DNA of 64,000 nt from Streptomyces sp. CB02056 (GTDB lineage Bacteria > Actinomycetota > Actinomycetes > Streptomycetales > Streptomycetaceae): positions 841,147-905,146 of the forward strand of contig NZ_LIPD01000003.1 of the NCBI RefSeq assembly GCF_001905545.1. Reading direction: 5' to 3'. A program made the position numbers and the translations under genes. Position 1 is the first letter of the stretch. The number at the start of each line of letters is the position of its first letter. The notes beneath the pieces are model-generated. The model saw only the letters and a program-made list of their open reading frames with translations, was not told the DNA's origin and searched no databases. This document shows, one piece after another, positions 16,684 through 25,006 of this stretch.

Positions 16684-17331
16684 GTGGACATCTGGTGGAC
16701 TCTGCACCTCAAGCGCGACCCGGCCAGCGTTCCGCTGGCCCGGCGCATCCTGCTCGGTGCGATGGCGACCGCGGGCGTCGACCCGCAGATCGCGGACGAC
16801 CTCGGCGTCGCCCTCACCGAGGCCTGCGCCAACGCCGTCGAGCACGGCGCCACCGGGCGGCCCGACGACGGCTTCCAGGTCACCGCCTCGATCTGCGGCG
16901 ACCGGCTGCGGATCGAGGTCACCGACTCGGGCCCCGGCCTGCCGGCCCCCGCCCCCGCCGGGGCCGCCGCCGTCCGCCGCACCCCCGCGCCGGACCAGGC
17001 CCGTCCGGCGGCGGCCGGCCGGGCGCCCCGCCGCACCCGCCGCGGCCGCGCCACCGTCCCGGCCCGCGTCCTCGCCGCGTACGGCCCCCGCCGTGACGGC
17101 CACCCGTACGACACCCACGTCCTGCCCTGTCGCCCCAGCGTCCCCACCCTGCGCCCGGTCGACCTGGACACCCTCCCCGACCTCACCGCCGAGTCCGGCC
17201 GCGGCCTCTTCCTCATCCACGCCCTCACCGACCACGTCCAGCTGCGCAACCACCCGCTGCGCGGGGCGATCGTCAGCTTCGACAAGATCCTCAAGTGGCA
17301 GGACGACGCGCTGCTGCGGGCGGCTTCGTAG
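16684..17331 (+). CDS. ATP-binding protein, RsbW-like anti-sigma/HATPase fold
   Basis: A 215-residue protein with a GHKL ATPase fold. The N-box is EACANAVEH at residues 46-54, the G1 box DSGPG at 81-85 and the G2 box GRGLFLIHAL at 172-181. About 86 residues rich in Ala, Pro and Arg separate G1 from G2, far more than in RsbW. The GTG at 16684 has an AGGAGGG site eight bases upstream. Streptomyces encodes many such serine-kinase-like proteins controlling sigma or anti-sigma factors. No partner gene is adjacent. Confidence 0.8.
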   Translation: MDIWWTLHLKRDPASVPLARRILLGAMATAGVDPQIADDLGVALTEACANAVEHGATGRPDDGFQVTASICGDRLRIEVTDSGPGLPAPAPAGAAAVRRTPAPDQARPAAAGRAPRRTRRGRATVPARVLAAYGPRRDGHPYDTHVLPCRPSVPTLRPVDLDTLPDLTAESGRGLFLIHALTDHVQLRNHPLRGAIVSFDKILKWQDDALLRAAS

Positions 17332-17374
17332 GGCGGGCTTCGTTGTAGGGGACGGCGGGGGAGCCGGGGTCGGG

Positions 17375-18619
17375 TCAGTGGCGCAGGGCTTCGGCCGGTT
17401 CGACGGCGGCGGCCCGGAGGGCCGGGTAGAGGCCGGCCAGCAGGCCCACCAGGCTGCCGGCCAGCGGTGCGGGCAGGACCGTCCAGGGCTGGAGCAGGGC
17501 GGTCCAGTCGCGGGCCAGCGCGACCAGCACCACGACGGCCACGCCGATCGCGGTGCCGATCAGCCCGCCGAGGGTGCCGAGCACGGTGGACTCGGTGAGG
17601 AACTGGGCCGCGATGTGCCGGGGCCGGGCGCCGAGGGCGCGCCGCAGGCCGATCTCGCCGGTGCGCTCCAGGACGGCGACCAGCGTGGTGTTGGCGATGC
17701 CGACCGCGCCGATCACCAGGCAGATGGCGGCCAGCAGCAGGAACAGCCCGGTGAGGTCGGTGGAGACGGAGTCCCGCAGGGTGTGCGGGTCGGGCGGGGC
17801 GAGGGCCTCGAAGTCCTTGGGGGCTTCCGGGCGCAGGGCGGTCGGGGCCTGGGAGGCGACCAGGGCGGCCGCGCCGGTCCGGGTGCGGACCACCATCCGG
17901 GCCCGGCCGTTCTCCCCGGGCGGCGGGTTGCCCCAGAGCGTCCGCGCGGTGGTGGTGGGCACCATGACGTCGAGCGCGGTCTCGGGCAGCCGGGCGCTGC
18001 CGTCGATGATGCCGATGACGGTGAAGCCGACGCCGTTGACGAACACCGCGGGGTGGGCGTCGAGGCGGCTGATGCCGAGCCGTCCGGCGGCGGCCGAGCC
18101 CAGGACCGCGACGCGCAGGCCGCGTTCGCTGTGGAAGGCGTTGTAGACGGTGCCGGCGGAGACCCGGGCCTCGATTGCGTCGAAGCCGCCGGGGGAGAGC
18201 GCCAGGACGTTGAGCCCGGCGCCGGAGCCGGTGCCGGGCACCGGGGAGGTGGAGATCTTCGGCTCGGTCAGCGGCGCGCTCCAGTAGACCCCGGCCGCGA
18301 CCGCGCCGTTGAGCCGGCCCACCCGGCGGTCGGCGTCCTCGGGGAAGTCCATGGCGGCGCGGTGCTGGCCGTTGCCGAGGACCACCTCCGCTCCGCGGCC
18401 GACCAGGGTGACCGTGGTGTTCTGCAGCGCCGAGAAGCGCTTGCCGATCTGGCCGGTGGCGCTGGAGGTGAGCCCGAGGACGGCGACGAAGGCGCCGACG
18501 CCGAGGACGGTGCCCAGCAGGGTGAGCACCGACCGGCCGGGCCGCTGCACCATGCCGGACAGCGCCTCGCTCAGCAGGTCGGTCAACCCGAGCCGGGAGA
18601 GCGGGACTTCGGTGGACAT
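17375..18619 (-). CDS. MacB/FtsX-type ABC transporter permease
   Basis: A 414-residue permease with one N-terminal helix, a large extracytoplasmic MacB-type domain of about 220 residues and three C-terminal helices (LFLLLAAICLVIGAVGIANTTLVAV and two more). The conserved ERTGEIGLRRALGA loop precedes the last helices. The ATG at 18619 has GGAGG six bases upstream; the GTG at 18634 that overlaps the ATPase stop is the alternative. It is the last gene of a five-gene leftward operon with ATPase, adaptor and two lipoproteins, as in MacAB-type efflux or lipoprotein-release systems. Confidence 0.92.
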   Translation of the reverse strand: MSTEVPLSRLGLTDLLSEALSGMVQRPGRSVLTLLGTVLGVGAFVAVLGLTSSATGQIGKRFSALQNTTVTLVGRGAEVVLGNGQHRAAMDFPEDADRRVGRLNGAVAAGVYWSAPLTEPKISTSPVPGTGSGAGLNVLALSPGGFDAIEARVSAGTVYNAFHSERGLRVAVLGSAAAGRLGISRLDAHPAVFVNGVGFTVIGIIDGSARLPETALDVMVPTTTARTLWGNPPPGENGRARMVVRTRTGAAALVASQAPTALRPEAPKDFEALAPPDPHTLRDSVSTDLTGLFLLLAAICLVIGAVGIANTTLVAVLERTGEIGLRRALGARPRHIAAQFLTESTVLGTLGGLIGTAIGVAVVVLVALARDWTALLQPWTVLPAPLAGSLVGLLAGLYPALRAAAVEPAEALRH

Positions 18620-18630
18620 GGCGCGCCTCC

Positions 18631-19359
18631 TCACCGTTCGACCGCCGCCCCGGTCGCGCTCAGCCGGCCGTCCCGGATGGTGATGGTCCGCCGGGCCCGT
18701 TCGGCGACCTCGCGGTCATGGGTGATGACCAGCAGGGTCAGGCCGCTCCCGTGCAGTTCCTCGAACAGCTCCATGACCCGCAGGGCCGTCGCCGAGTCGA
18801 GGTTTCCGGTCGGTTCGTCGCACAGCAGGAGCGACGGCCGGTTCACCAATGCCCTTGCCACCGCGACGCGTTGGCGTTCACCGCCGGACATCCTGGAGGG
18901 CAGGGCCTCGGCCCGGTGGCCGAGGCCGACCTGGTCCAGGACCCGTCGGGCGGCGTCGGCCCGGCCCGCCCTGGCCGATCCGTTGTAGACCTGGGCGAGC
19001 ATTACGTTCTCCAGTGCGGTCCGGTACGGCAGCAGGTGGAAGGACTGGAAGACGAAGCCGATCCGGCGCCCGCGGAGCGCGGTGCGGCGGGCCTCGGAGA
19101 GCGCGCCGGTGTCGATGCCGTCGAGTTCGTACGTGCCGCCGCTGGGCCGGTCGAGCAGGCCGAGCAGGTTGAGGAAGGTCGACTTGCCGGAGCCCGAGGG
19201 GCCGATCACGGCGGCGTACTCGCCGCGGGCGACCTCCAGGTCGAGGGGGTGCAGGGCGGTGACCGGCGGTGGGCCGGGGAAGGTGCGGAACGCCCCGCGC
19301 AGCCGGATCACCGGGGTGTCGCGGTCGGCTCCGGCGCGGTCTGTCCCGGCCCCGCTCAC
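18631..19359 (-). CDS. MacB/LolD-type ABC transporter ATP-binding protein
   Basis: A 242-residue ATPase. Walker A is GPSGSGKST, the Q-loop is in FVFQSFHLLP, the signature is MSGGERQRVAVARAL and Walker B is LLLCDEPTGNLD. The combination is typical of LolD/MacB ATPases. The GTG start at 19359 overlaps the adaptor gene stop (GTGA). It provides the energy for the permease that follows 11 bases later. Confidence 0.94.
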   Translation of the reverse strand: MSGAGTDRAGADRDTPVIRLRGAFRTFPGPPPVTALHPLDLEVARGEYAAVIGPSGSGKSTFLNLLGLLDRPSGGTYELDGIDTGALSEARRTALRGRRIGFVFQSFHLLPYRTALENVMLAQVYNGSARAGRADAARRVLDQVGLGHRAEALPSRMSGGERQRVAVARALVNRPSLLLCDEPTGNLDSATALRVMELFEELHGSGLTLLVITHDREVAERARRTITIRDGRLSATGAAVER

Positions 19360-20894
19360 CGGCCGACCACGACCTGCTCGCCGGGCTTGAGCTCGGCTCC
19401 GGCGGCGGGCTTGACCTCGACGAAGCCGTCCGCGGCGACGCCCGCCGTCACCTCCACGGTGCGCCGGGTGCCGTCGGTGCCCGCGACGGACACCGAGGTC
19501 CGGCCGTCGACGCCCGAGCTGATGGCGGAGGAGGGCACGGCGAGCACCTCGCCCTGGGTGGAGGCGGCGACCACGGTGATCCGGACGTCCTGGCCCTCCA
19601 GGGCCGGGTCCCAGGGGGCGTCGGGGGTGACGACGAGCGGGACGTAGGGGTCGGTGCCGGCGCCCGGGGCCGCCGGTGCCGCGCTGGCGGCGCCGCCCCC
19701 ACCCCCGCCGCCACCGGGGCTTCCCGGGGTGACGAGCGCGCCCACCGAGCCGACCTTGGCGGCGAGTTGGACGCCCGTGGTCTCGGACAGCACGGTGACG
19801 TCCATGCCGGGCTTGACCAGCGGGGCGTCGCCGGGGAGCAGGTGGCCGGTCAGGTTGAGGCCGCCGGCGGTGAGGGTGAGGACCGGGGCCGTCACCTTGT
19901 CGCCGACCCTGGCGCCGACGGCGCCCACCCGGGCCGGCAGCGCCGGCAGGAAGACCACCTCGGCGGCGGGCAGTTGGGGGCCGTCCTTGGCCTGGGCGCG
20001 GGCCAGGTCCTGCTGCTTGGCGGTGAGATCGGCGCGGGCCCGGGCGAGCGCGGCGGCACCTCCAGTGGTACCCCCGGCGGGTGCGCCGGTCCCGGTGGTT
20101 CCCGGGGCCGGTGCGCCGTTCTTGCCGGCCGCCGGGGCCGTGGTGGCCGGAGTGGCCGCCGCGGTCGGCTCGCCGCCGCCGTGGGCGGGCTGGCTCTCCA
20201 GGTCCCGGACGGCCTGTTTGGCCTGGTCCACGGCCTGCTGGGCGGTCCGGACGGCGGTGGCGGTCTGGTCGCCGGTGGTGGCCGCCGGGTAGCCGAGCTT
20301 CTGGTAGAGCCTGGCCACGGCGGCCTTGGTGGCGGCCCCGAAGTACCCCTTGTCGTCGCCGCCCGGGTAGTACCCCATGTCCCGGAGCACGTCCTGCAGT
20401 TGGCCGATGTCGCCGCCGGACTCGCCCGGTGCCATGTCGCGGTAGGCGGGTGTCGAGCCGGGCAGGGCGATCACCGGCCGTCCGGACACCTCGGCCAGCA
20501 CCTGTCCGGAGTCCACCGCGTCCCCGCTGTTGACCTTCAGCGCCGTCACGATCGGGGTGCCGCCGCCCGGGCCGCCGGCGCTGGCCGAGACCGCGCCCGG
20601 CTGCACCGGGAAGGACTGGCCGGCCGTGAACACCCCGCGCAGGACGGTGGTGTTGGAGAGCACCCGCTGCACCACCGGTGCCGTGAGCACCGAGGCGGGC
20701 GGCGCCTTGGCGTCGGCGGCGGCCTGCTCCGGCGAGCGGATCAGGGTGGCGGCCCACATCCCGCCCCCGGCGGTGACCGCCGCGACCAGGGCGATCACGA
20801 CGATCAGCCGCCGCCGTCGACGCGGGGTGGACCCGGCCGGGGTGGCGGGTTCCGCTGCGGTGGCCTCGGGCTCGGGTGTTTCCACGGCTTCCAT
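19356..20894 (-). CDS. HlyD-like adaptor with peptidoglycan-binding domain
   Basis: A 512-residue membrane-anchored adaptor. An acidic N-terminal tail and one helix (RRRRRLIVVIALVAAVTAGGGMWAA) precede an extracytoplasmic part. That part has split lipoyl/beta-barrel segments (VNSGDAVDSGQVLAEVSGRPV), an inserted peptidoglycan-binding-1 domain (GDIGQLQDVLRDMGYYPGG...KGYFGAATKAAVARLYQ), a coiled-coil with Lys/Gln/Ala-rich helices and a Gly-rich linker. It probably links the MacB-like transporter to the cell wall. The operon context supports an export or cell-envelope signalling role. Confidence 0.9.
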   Translation of the reverse strand: MEAVETPEPEATAAEPATPAGSTPRRRRRLIVVIALVAAVTAGGGMWAATLIRSPEQAAADAKAPPASVLTAPVVQRVLSNTTVLRGVFTAGQSFPVQPGAVSASAGGPGGGTPIVTALKVNSGDAVDSGQVLAEVSGRPVIALPGSTPAYRDMAPGESGGDIGQLQDVLRDMGYYPGGDDKGYFGAATKAAVARLYQKLGYPAATTGDQTATAVRTAQQAVDQAKQAVRDLESQPAHGGGEPTAAATPATTAPAAGKNGAPAPGTTGTGAPAGGTTGGAAALARARADLTAKQQDLARAQAKDGPQLPAAEVVFLPALPARVGAVGARVGDKVTAPVLTLTAGGLNLTGHLLPGDAPLVKPGMDVTVLSETTGVQLAAKVGSVGALVTPGSPGGGGGGGGAASAAPAAPGAGTDPYVPLVVTPDAPWDPALEGQDVRITVVAASTQGEVLAVPSSAISSGVDGRTSVSVAGTDGTRRTVEVTAGVAADGFVEVKPAAGAELKPGEQVVVGR

Positions 20895-20933
20895 TTCCGG
20901 TACGTCTTCCGGTGCTTCGCGCTCGGACGGGGG

Positions 20934-21509
20934 TCAGCTGCTGCGGGGCGGGGCGGCGGTGCCCCCGGGGCACGGCAGCGGGTTCTGGATGTCTGTGACC
21001 TTCCACACCCCGTCGATCAGACGCATCGTCATGATGCTGAGCTGCTCGGGTCGTCGGCCGACCTGGCTGATCTCGTGGCCGGTGCCCGCGTCCACGATCC
21101 GCCAGGCGTTCAGGTCGACGCAGTCGTACAGCCGGCGGGCCTCCCCGTCGGTCCGCACGCCGAGCAGCCGGTGCTTCACCTCGCCGCTCATGTGCTGCCC
21201 CTCCTGGCGCAGTTGGTCCACCGAGGCGCGCAGGATGGAGAGGTTGGGCTCGTCGGCGTGGGCGTCCAGCGGCGCAGCGGCGACGTCGCCGGCCCGGGCG
21301 ACCTTCGTCCACTCGTCCCAGTAGGCGAGGTACGGCTGCCGCAGGTCGTCCCCGACCGCGGTCAGCCGCTCGCCGTTCGGGCCGGTGGCGGTGGTGCGGT
21401 CCGGGGCGGCCGAGGAGGTGCCGGAGCAGCCCGCGGCGGCCAGGACGGCGGCGCAGGCCAGGGCGGCGGCGGCCGTCCGCGCCGGGCGGCCGGGCCGGGC
21501 GCGGCTCAC
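20934..21509 (-). CDS. lipoprotein, second gene of the exporter operon
   Basis: A 191-residue lipoprotein with signal AAAALACAAVLAAAGC. After the lipid-anchored Cys comes a mixed alpha/beta domain ending with WRIVDAGTGHEISQVGRRPEQLSIMTMRLIDGVWKVTDIQNPLPCPG, resembling the SnoaL/NTF2-like extracytoplasmic fold. The GTG start overlaps the stop of the preceding lipoprotein gene (GTGA). Two Cys residues in the mature part could form a disulfide. Function unknown; it is probably a substrate-capture or accessory factor for the exporter downstream. Confidence 0.75.
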   Translation of the reverse strand: MSRARPGRPARTAAAALACAAVLAAAGCSGTSSAAPDRTTATGPNGERLTAVGDDLRQPYLAYWDEWTKVARAGDVAAAPLDAHADEPNLSILRASVDQLRQEGQHMSGEVKHRLLGVRTDGEARRLYDCVDLNAWRIVDAGTGHEISQVGRRPEQLSIMTMRLIDGVWKVTDIQNPLPCPGGTAAPPRSS

Positions 21510-22429
21510 TGGCCGTGCTCCCGCAGCACCGTCGCCGCCTGGTCGAGCTGGGACTGGATGGCGGCGCGGTAGGCCTTCAGCTCGTTGTCGTGCTGCTCGA
21601 TCAGCTGCTTCTGGATGGCGCTCTGGACGCCGAAGGCGATGCCGGAGAGGTTGGTCTGCCGGGTGCAGGCGACGTCGGCCTTGGCGGTGTCGATCTCCCG
21701 CTGGGTCACCGTGGGGCCCCAGGACTCGGTGCTGAGGCTCTCGGGGTTGCCGTAGGCGTAGCCCCGCTGCTTCATGCAGGACGCCCATTCGGTGGTGGCG
21801 GCGACCACCCGGGCGTCCGCCTTGGTGCGGTTCATCGACTGGCCGGTGAGGTCCCCGTAGACGTCGGCGGCGGGCGGCTTGTCGCCCTTGAGCTTGCGGT
21901 CGGCCTCGCCGGTGCAGCCGCCGGGCGGGGTGCTGCCGCCGGCCGGTTCGCCGCCGGTGGGGGACTTCAGCCCGGACAGCGCGGTGAACTCGGCGGGGTT
22001 CATCGGACTGCCGCTGCCGACCTTGGCTCCTCCGGCGGTGCCGGGCTGGTGGAACCCGTACTGGGCGGCCTGCGCCTCGTTGAGGAACCCGTACGGCGTG
22101 GGCATGTCGTCCTTGCCGGCCTTGGTGAGGTCGGCGTTGTTCGGCTGCCAGGAGGCGAAGCCGAGCCGCTTCATGCAGTCCTGGGTGAGCAGGCCCTGCG
22201 CCTTCGCGATGCCGGTCAGTTCCTGGGGGCTCGCCGCGAAGGCCCGCAGCGGGAGCTGCTGGGTGTCGGCCACGGTCGTCGGGGTGGGCGTCGCGGTCAG
22301 GGCGGGCGCGGCGGCCTGGCCGCCGGTTCCGCCGGTGGTCGGGGCGGCGCTCCCGCCGGAGGAGCAGCCGGTGAGCAGGGCGAGCCCGGTGGCGGCGACG
22401 ACCAGGGCGGTGCGGCGGTGGGACCTCAC
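21506..22429 (-). CDS. lipoprotein, first gene of the exporter operon
   Basis: A 307-residue lipoprotein (lipobox LLTGC at about residues 18-22). The mature part has a Gly/Thr linker, then a helical region with two similar segments. Each ends in a conserved Cys-Met-Lys motif (LTQDCMKRLGF and ASCMKQRGYAYGNP), which suggests internal duplication. The GTG at 22429 follows GAGG. It heads the leftward five-gene operon. I do not know a characterised homologue; Streptomyces genomes encode lipoproteins of this look beside MacAB-like exporters. Confidence 0.78.
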   Translation of the reverse strand: MRSHRRTALVVAATGLALLTGCSSGGSAAPTTGGTGGQAAAPALTATPTPTTVADTQQLPLRAFAASPQELTGIAKAQGLLTQDCMKRLGFASWQPNNADLTKAGKDDMPTPYGFLNEAQAAQYGFHQPGTAGGAKVGSGSPMNPAEFTALSGLKSPTGGEPAGGSTPPGGCTGEADRKLKGDKPPAADVYGDLTGQSMNRTKADARVVAATTEWASCMKQRGYAYGNPESLSTESWGPTVTQREIDTAKADVACTRQTNLSGIAFGVQSAIQKQLIEQHDNELKAYRAAIQSQLDQAATVLREHGQ

Positions 22430-22472
22430 GAGTGGACCTCATCGGGTGGGCGGGCCGGTAGTCTCGGGCGGA

Positions 22473-22509
22473 GCCCTCTTCGCCCCATTAGCGGTGGGGC
22501 GAAGAGGGC
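22473..22509. terminator. hairpin terminator of the SH3-like gene
   Basis: A 14-bp perfect stem (GCCCTCTTCGCCCC and complement), extendable by one A-T pair, lies 20 bases beyond the small secreted protein's stop and 44 bases before the lipoprotein start on the same strand. It separates the two units. Confidence 0.78.
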
Positions 22510-22528
22510 CGTGGTGCGGTGGGGCGGA

Positions 22529-22855
22529 TCAGCAGCGAGTCGTCTGGCCCGTGCGGGCTCCGGAGATGTAGTCCTCGTGGGTGTAGCCCCAGACGCCGGT
22601 GTTCCGGTCGGTGTTGCTGTCCCAGTAGGACCAGCCGTTGACGGTCGAGCCGTTGGTGAAGCACCAGTCGTTGGTGCCGTGGCCCGGGTAGCCGATGCCG
22701 TTGATGGAGGAGTTGGTGTACGGGCCGCTGCGGATGTTGGCGGCGGTGGTGTAGTCGCTGACGTAGAGGGCGTTGGCGGCCCCGGTGCCGAGGGTCAGCG
22801 CGGCGACGGCGGCGGCCGCCACGGTGGCCACGCGGCCCATGCGGTTCTTGAGCAT
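22529..22855 (-). CDS. small secreted SH3-like protein
   Basis: A 108-residue exported protein. The Sec signal (RVATVAAAAVAALTLGTGAANA) is followed by a compact domain with DYTTAANIRSGPYTNSSINGIGYPG, the ANVRSGPSTSS-like signature of bacterial SH3 domains that bind peptidoglycan. Two Cys residues (DWCF and the C-terminal TTRC) may pair. I chose the ATG at 22855, preceded by GGGA six bases upstream; an in-frame ATG at 22867 has its purine run too close. It lies between the exporter operon and a LuxR-type regulator on the same strand, each with its own spacing. Confidence 0.8.
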   Translation of the reverse strand: MLKNRMGRVATVAAAAVAALTLGTGAANALYVSDYTTAANIRSGPYTNSSINGIGYPGHGTNDWCFTNGSTVNGWSYWDSNTDRNTGVWGYTHEDYISGARTGQTTRC

Positions 22856-22951
22856 GGTGAGTCCCATCTCTCTTGGTGCGGAGGGTAGTTGCCGATGCCC
22901 CGAGTGGGGCCAGGACATCTCAGCACCGGGCCGGACGGTCCACCAGTGTCC

Positions 22952-23218
22952 TCAGGTACAGTCCTCCAGCCGGAATAGCAGGGCCGCCTGGGCCAGTTGG
23001 ATGCGCGAGCACACGCCGAGCTGCTCGAACAGGGCGGCGGTGTGCGCCTTGACGGTCCGCTCCTCGATCCGCAGTTCGGCGGCGATCTCCTGGTTGGACA
23101 GGTCGGTTCCGATGAGTTCGAGGACTTGGGCGCGGCGCTGGGAGAGCCCCCTGACCCGGTCGGCCGCCGCGCGCATTCTCGAAAGATGATCGATCGTCAA
23201 AAGCTGTGCATCGCCCAT
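22952..23218 (-). CDS. single-domain LuxR-type HTH regulator
   Basis: An 88-residue protein that is essentially one LuxR/FixJ DNA-binding domain: LSQRRAQVLELIGTDLSNQEIAAELRIEERTVKAHTAALFEQLGVCSRIQLAQ. There is no receiver domain, as in several small Streptomyces developmental regulators. The ATG at 23218 follows a GGGGGGAAC site. It is upstream of the secreted SH3 protein gene, which is a plausible target. Confidence 0.85.
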   Translation of the reverse strand: MGDAQLLTIDHLSRMRAAADRVRGLSQRRAQVLELIGTDLSNQEIAAELRIEERTVKAHTAALFEQLGVCSRIQLAQAALLFRLEDCT

Positions 23219-23414
23219 CGGTTCCCCCCGTAGCCGAGTGTGGAGCGTACGCACGACAAGTCTCGGCCGGGCGGTAGGCCCAGTCAACGTGGATGTTACG
23301 GAGAGAGACGCTCCGGATGTCCGCGGTGAGCCGGCCGGGGGTGGGCCGTACGGGCCGCCGATCGGCGGTTCCGCTCCGGTTGCCGGGTGCGCGCGACGGT
23401 CGGACGATGGGGGC

Positions 23415-23645
23415 ATGATGCACCAGATGCGGGCCGAGTACGGCGCCGGCGGCGAGGCCGGCGGGGTGCGGCTGTGGCACATGGTCCGGGGCGAGGAGAG
23501 TGTGGCGATGTGCGGCCGCGAGCTCGACCCGGCCGCGCGGGTGCGGGAGGCGGTGGACTGGGGGAAGACCCCGGAGCTGTGCTGCCACACCTGCGGGGCG
23601 TACTTCCTGCGCGAGGCGCCGTACCTGGCGGCCGAGCACCCGTAA
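23415..23645 (+). CDS. small Cys-rich protein, putative zinc-binding
   Basis: A 76-residue protein. The C-terminal half carries MCGREL and LCCHTCGAYFLREAP, a CxxC-type knuckle with potential zinc ligands. The ATG at 23415 is preceded by GGGGG; further in-frame starts upstream lack support. It lies 20 bases before the amidase on the same strand and may be cotranscribed. It is divergent from the LuxR-type gene. No named family recognised. Confidence 0.62.
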   Translation: MMHQMRAEYGAGGEAGGVRLWHMVRGEESVAMCGRELDPAARVREAVDWGKTPELCCHTCGAYFLREAPYLAAEHP

Positions 23646-23665
23646 ACGGCGCTACCGTGCTCGGC

Positions 23666-25006
23666 ATGGAGGAATCCCTCGTCCGGCCGTCGCCGTTGAC
23701 CGATGAGGCCGCCGGGCTGCGCGCCGGTGTGCCGGAACTCCCCGAGTACGTGGACCGGTTGTGCGCGCTGGTCGAGCGGGTGGACCCGCTGATCCACGCG
23801 TTCGTGCCGGAGCCCGGGCGGTACGACCGGCTGCGGTCGCGGGCGCGCGAGCTGGCCGCGCGGTACCCGGAGCCCGACCGGCGGCCGCCGCTGTACGGGG
23901 TGGCGGTGGGCGTCAAGGACATCGTGCACGTGGACGGGCTGCCCACGCACGGCGGTTCGGCGCTGCCGCCCGGGGTGCTGGCCGGGCCGCAGGCCGTGGT
24001 GGTGGACCGGCTGCTGGCGGCGGGGGCGATGGTCGCGGGCAAGACGGTGACCGCCGAGTTCGCCGCGAGCGCCCCCGGTCCGACCCGCAATCCGCACCGT
24101 CCGGGGCACACCCCGGGCGGCTCCAGCAGCGGTTCGGCGGCGGCGGTCGCGGCCGGGCTGGTGCCGCTGGCGATCGGCACCCAGACGGTCGGCTCGGTGA
24201 TCCGCCCGGCCGCGTACTGCGGGGTGGTGGGCTTCCGGCCGACGTACGGGCGGATCCCGATCGCGGGGGTGATCCCGAACGCGCCGAGCCTCGACACCCT
24301 GGGGACCTTCACCGCCGACCTGGCGGGCGCGGCCCTGGCGGCCCCGCTGCTCTGCGACGACTGGCGGGGCGACGGCCGGCTTCCCTCCCCGGACCGGATC
24401 GGTGCCGGGGAGGTCCGGCCGCCCGTGCTCGGGGTGCCGGACGGGACGTACCTGGAGTGCGCCGAGCCGGCCGCGCTGCGCGCCTTCGAGGAGCAGCTGG
24501 CCCGGCTGGCGCGGGCCGGGCTCACGGTGCGCCGGGTCGAGCTGTTCCCGGACTTCGCCGAGGTCGTCCGGCAGCTGCAGACGGTCAACCGCTTCGAGCT
24601 GGCCCGCGGCCACGCCGACTGGTTCGCCCGCTTCGGCGGGCTCTACCGGCCGGAGACGGCGGCGGGCATCCGGGTCGGCCGGGGCGTCGCGGCCGAGGAC
24701 CGGGAGGCCGCCCTGCGGTTCCGGGAGCGGCTGCGCGAGCGGGTGGCCGCGGCGGGCGCGGCGGCCGGGGTGGACCTGTGGCTGGCGCCCTCGGCGACCG
24801 GCGGGGCGCCGGAGGGCCTGCACAGCACGGGGGACGCGGTGATGTCGCTGCCGTGGAGCTTCCTCGGGCGCCCGGCGCTGAGCCTGCCGGCCGGGCGGAC
24901 CGGGGACGGGCTGCCGCTGGGCCTCCAGGTGGTCGGCGCGCCCGGCGGGGACGAGCTTCTGCTGGCCCAAGCAGCCTTCATTGAAAGGGTGCTGACGGAG
25001 CGTTAG
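23666..25006 (+). CDS. amidase (amidase-signature family)
   Basis: A 446-residue enzyme with the Ser-cisSer-Lys triad. The Lys is in YGVAVGVKDIVHVDG and the two Ser are in the signature HTPGGSSSGSAAAVAAG with the following GTQTVGSVIRPAAYCG. It hydrolyses amides; the substrate is unspecified and could be an allophanate or glutamyl amide relative. The ATG is at 23666; a GTG nine bases upstream is possible. The final four bases overlap the convergent TetR gene, their stops being staggered in TTAG. Confidence 0.92.
   Translation: MEESLVRPSPLTDEAAGLRAGVPELPEYVDRLCALVERVDPLIHAFVPEPGRYDRLRSRARELAARYPEPDRRPPLYGVAVGVKDIVHVDGLPTHGGSALPPGVLAGPQAVVVDRLLAAGAMVAGKTVTAEFAASAPGPTRNPHRPGHTPGGSSSGSAAAVAAGLVPLAIGTQTVGSVIRPAAYCGVVGFRPTYGRIPIAGVIPNAPSLDTLGTFTADLAGAALAAPLLCDDWRGDGRLPSPDRIGAGEVRPPVLGVPDGTYLECAEPAALRAFEEQLARLARAGLTVRRVELFPDFAEVVRQLQTVNRFELARGHADWFARFGGLYRPETAAGIRVGRGVAAEDREAALRFRERLRERVAAAGAAAGVDLWLAPSATGGAPEGLHSTGDAVMSLPWSFLGRPALSLPAGRTGDGLPLGLQVVGAPGGDELLLAQAAFIERVLTER

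Noticed and set aside
13993-17331. A 1112-codon rightward frame through the copper cluster
   Set aside because: It is antisense to five well-supported leftward genes; only its last 215 codons (from 16684) are a real gene. High GC content creates such long shadow frames.
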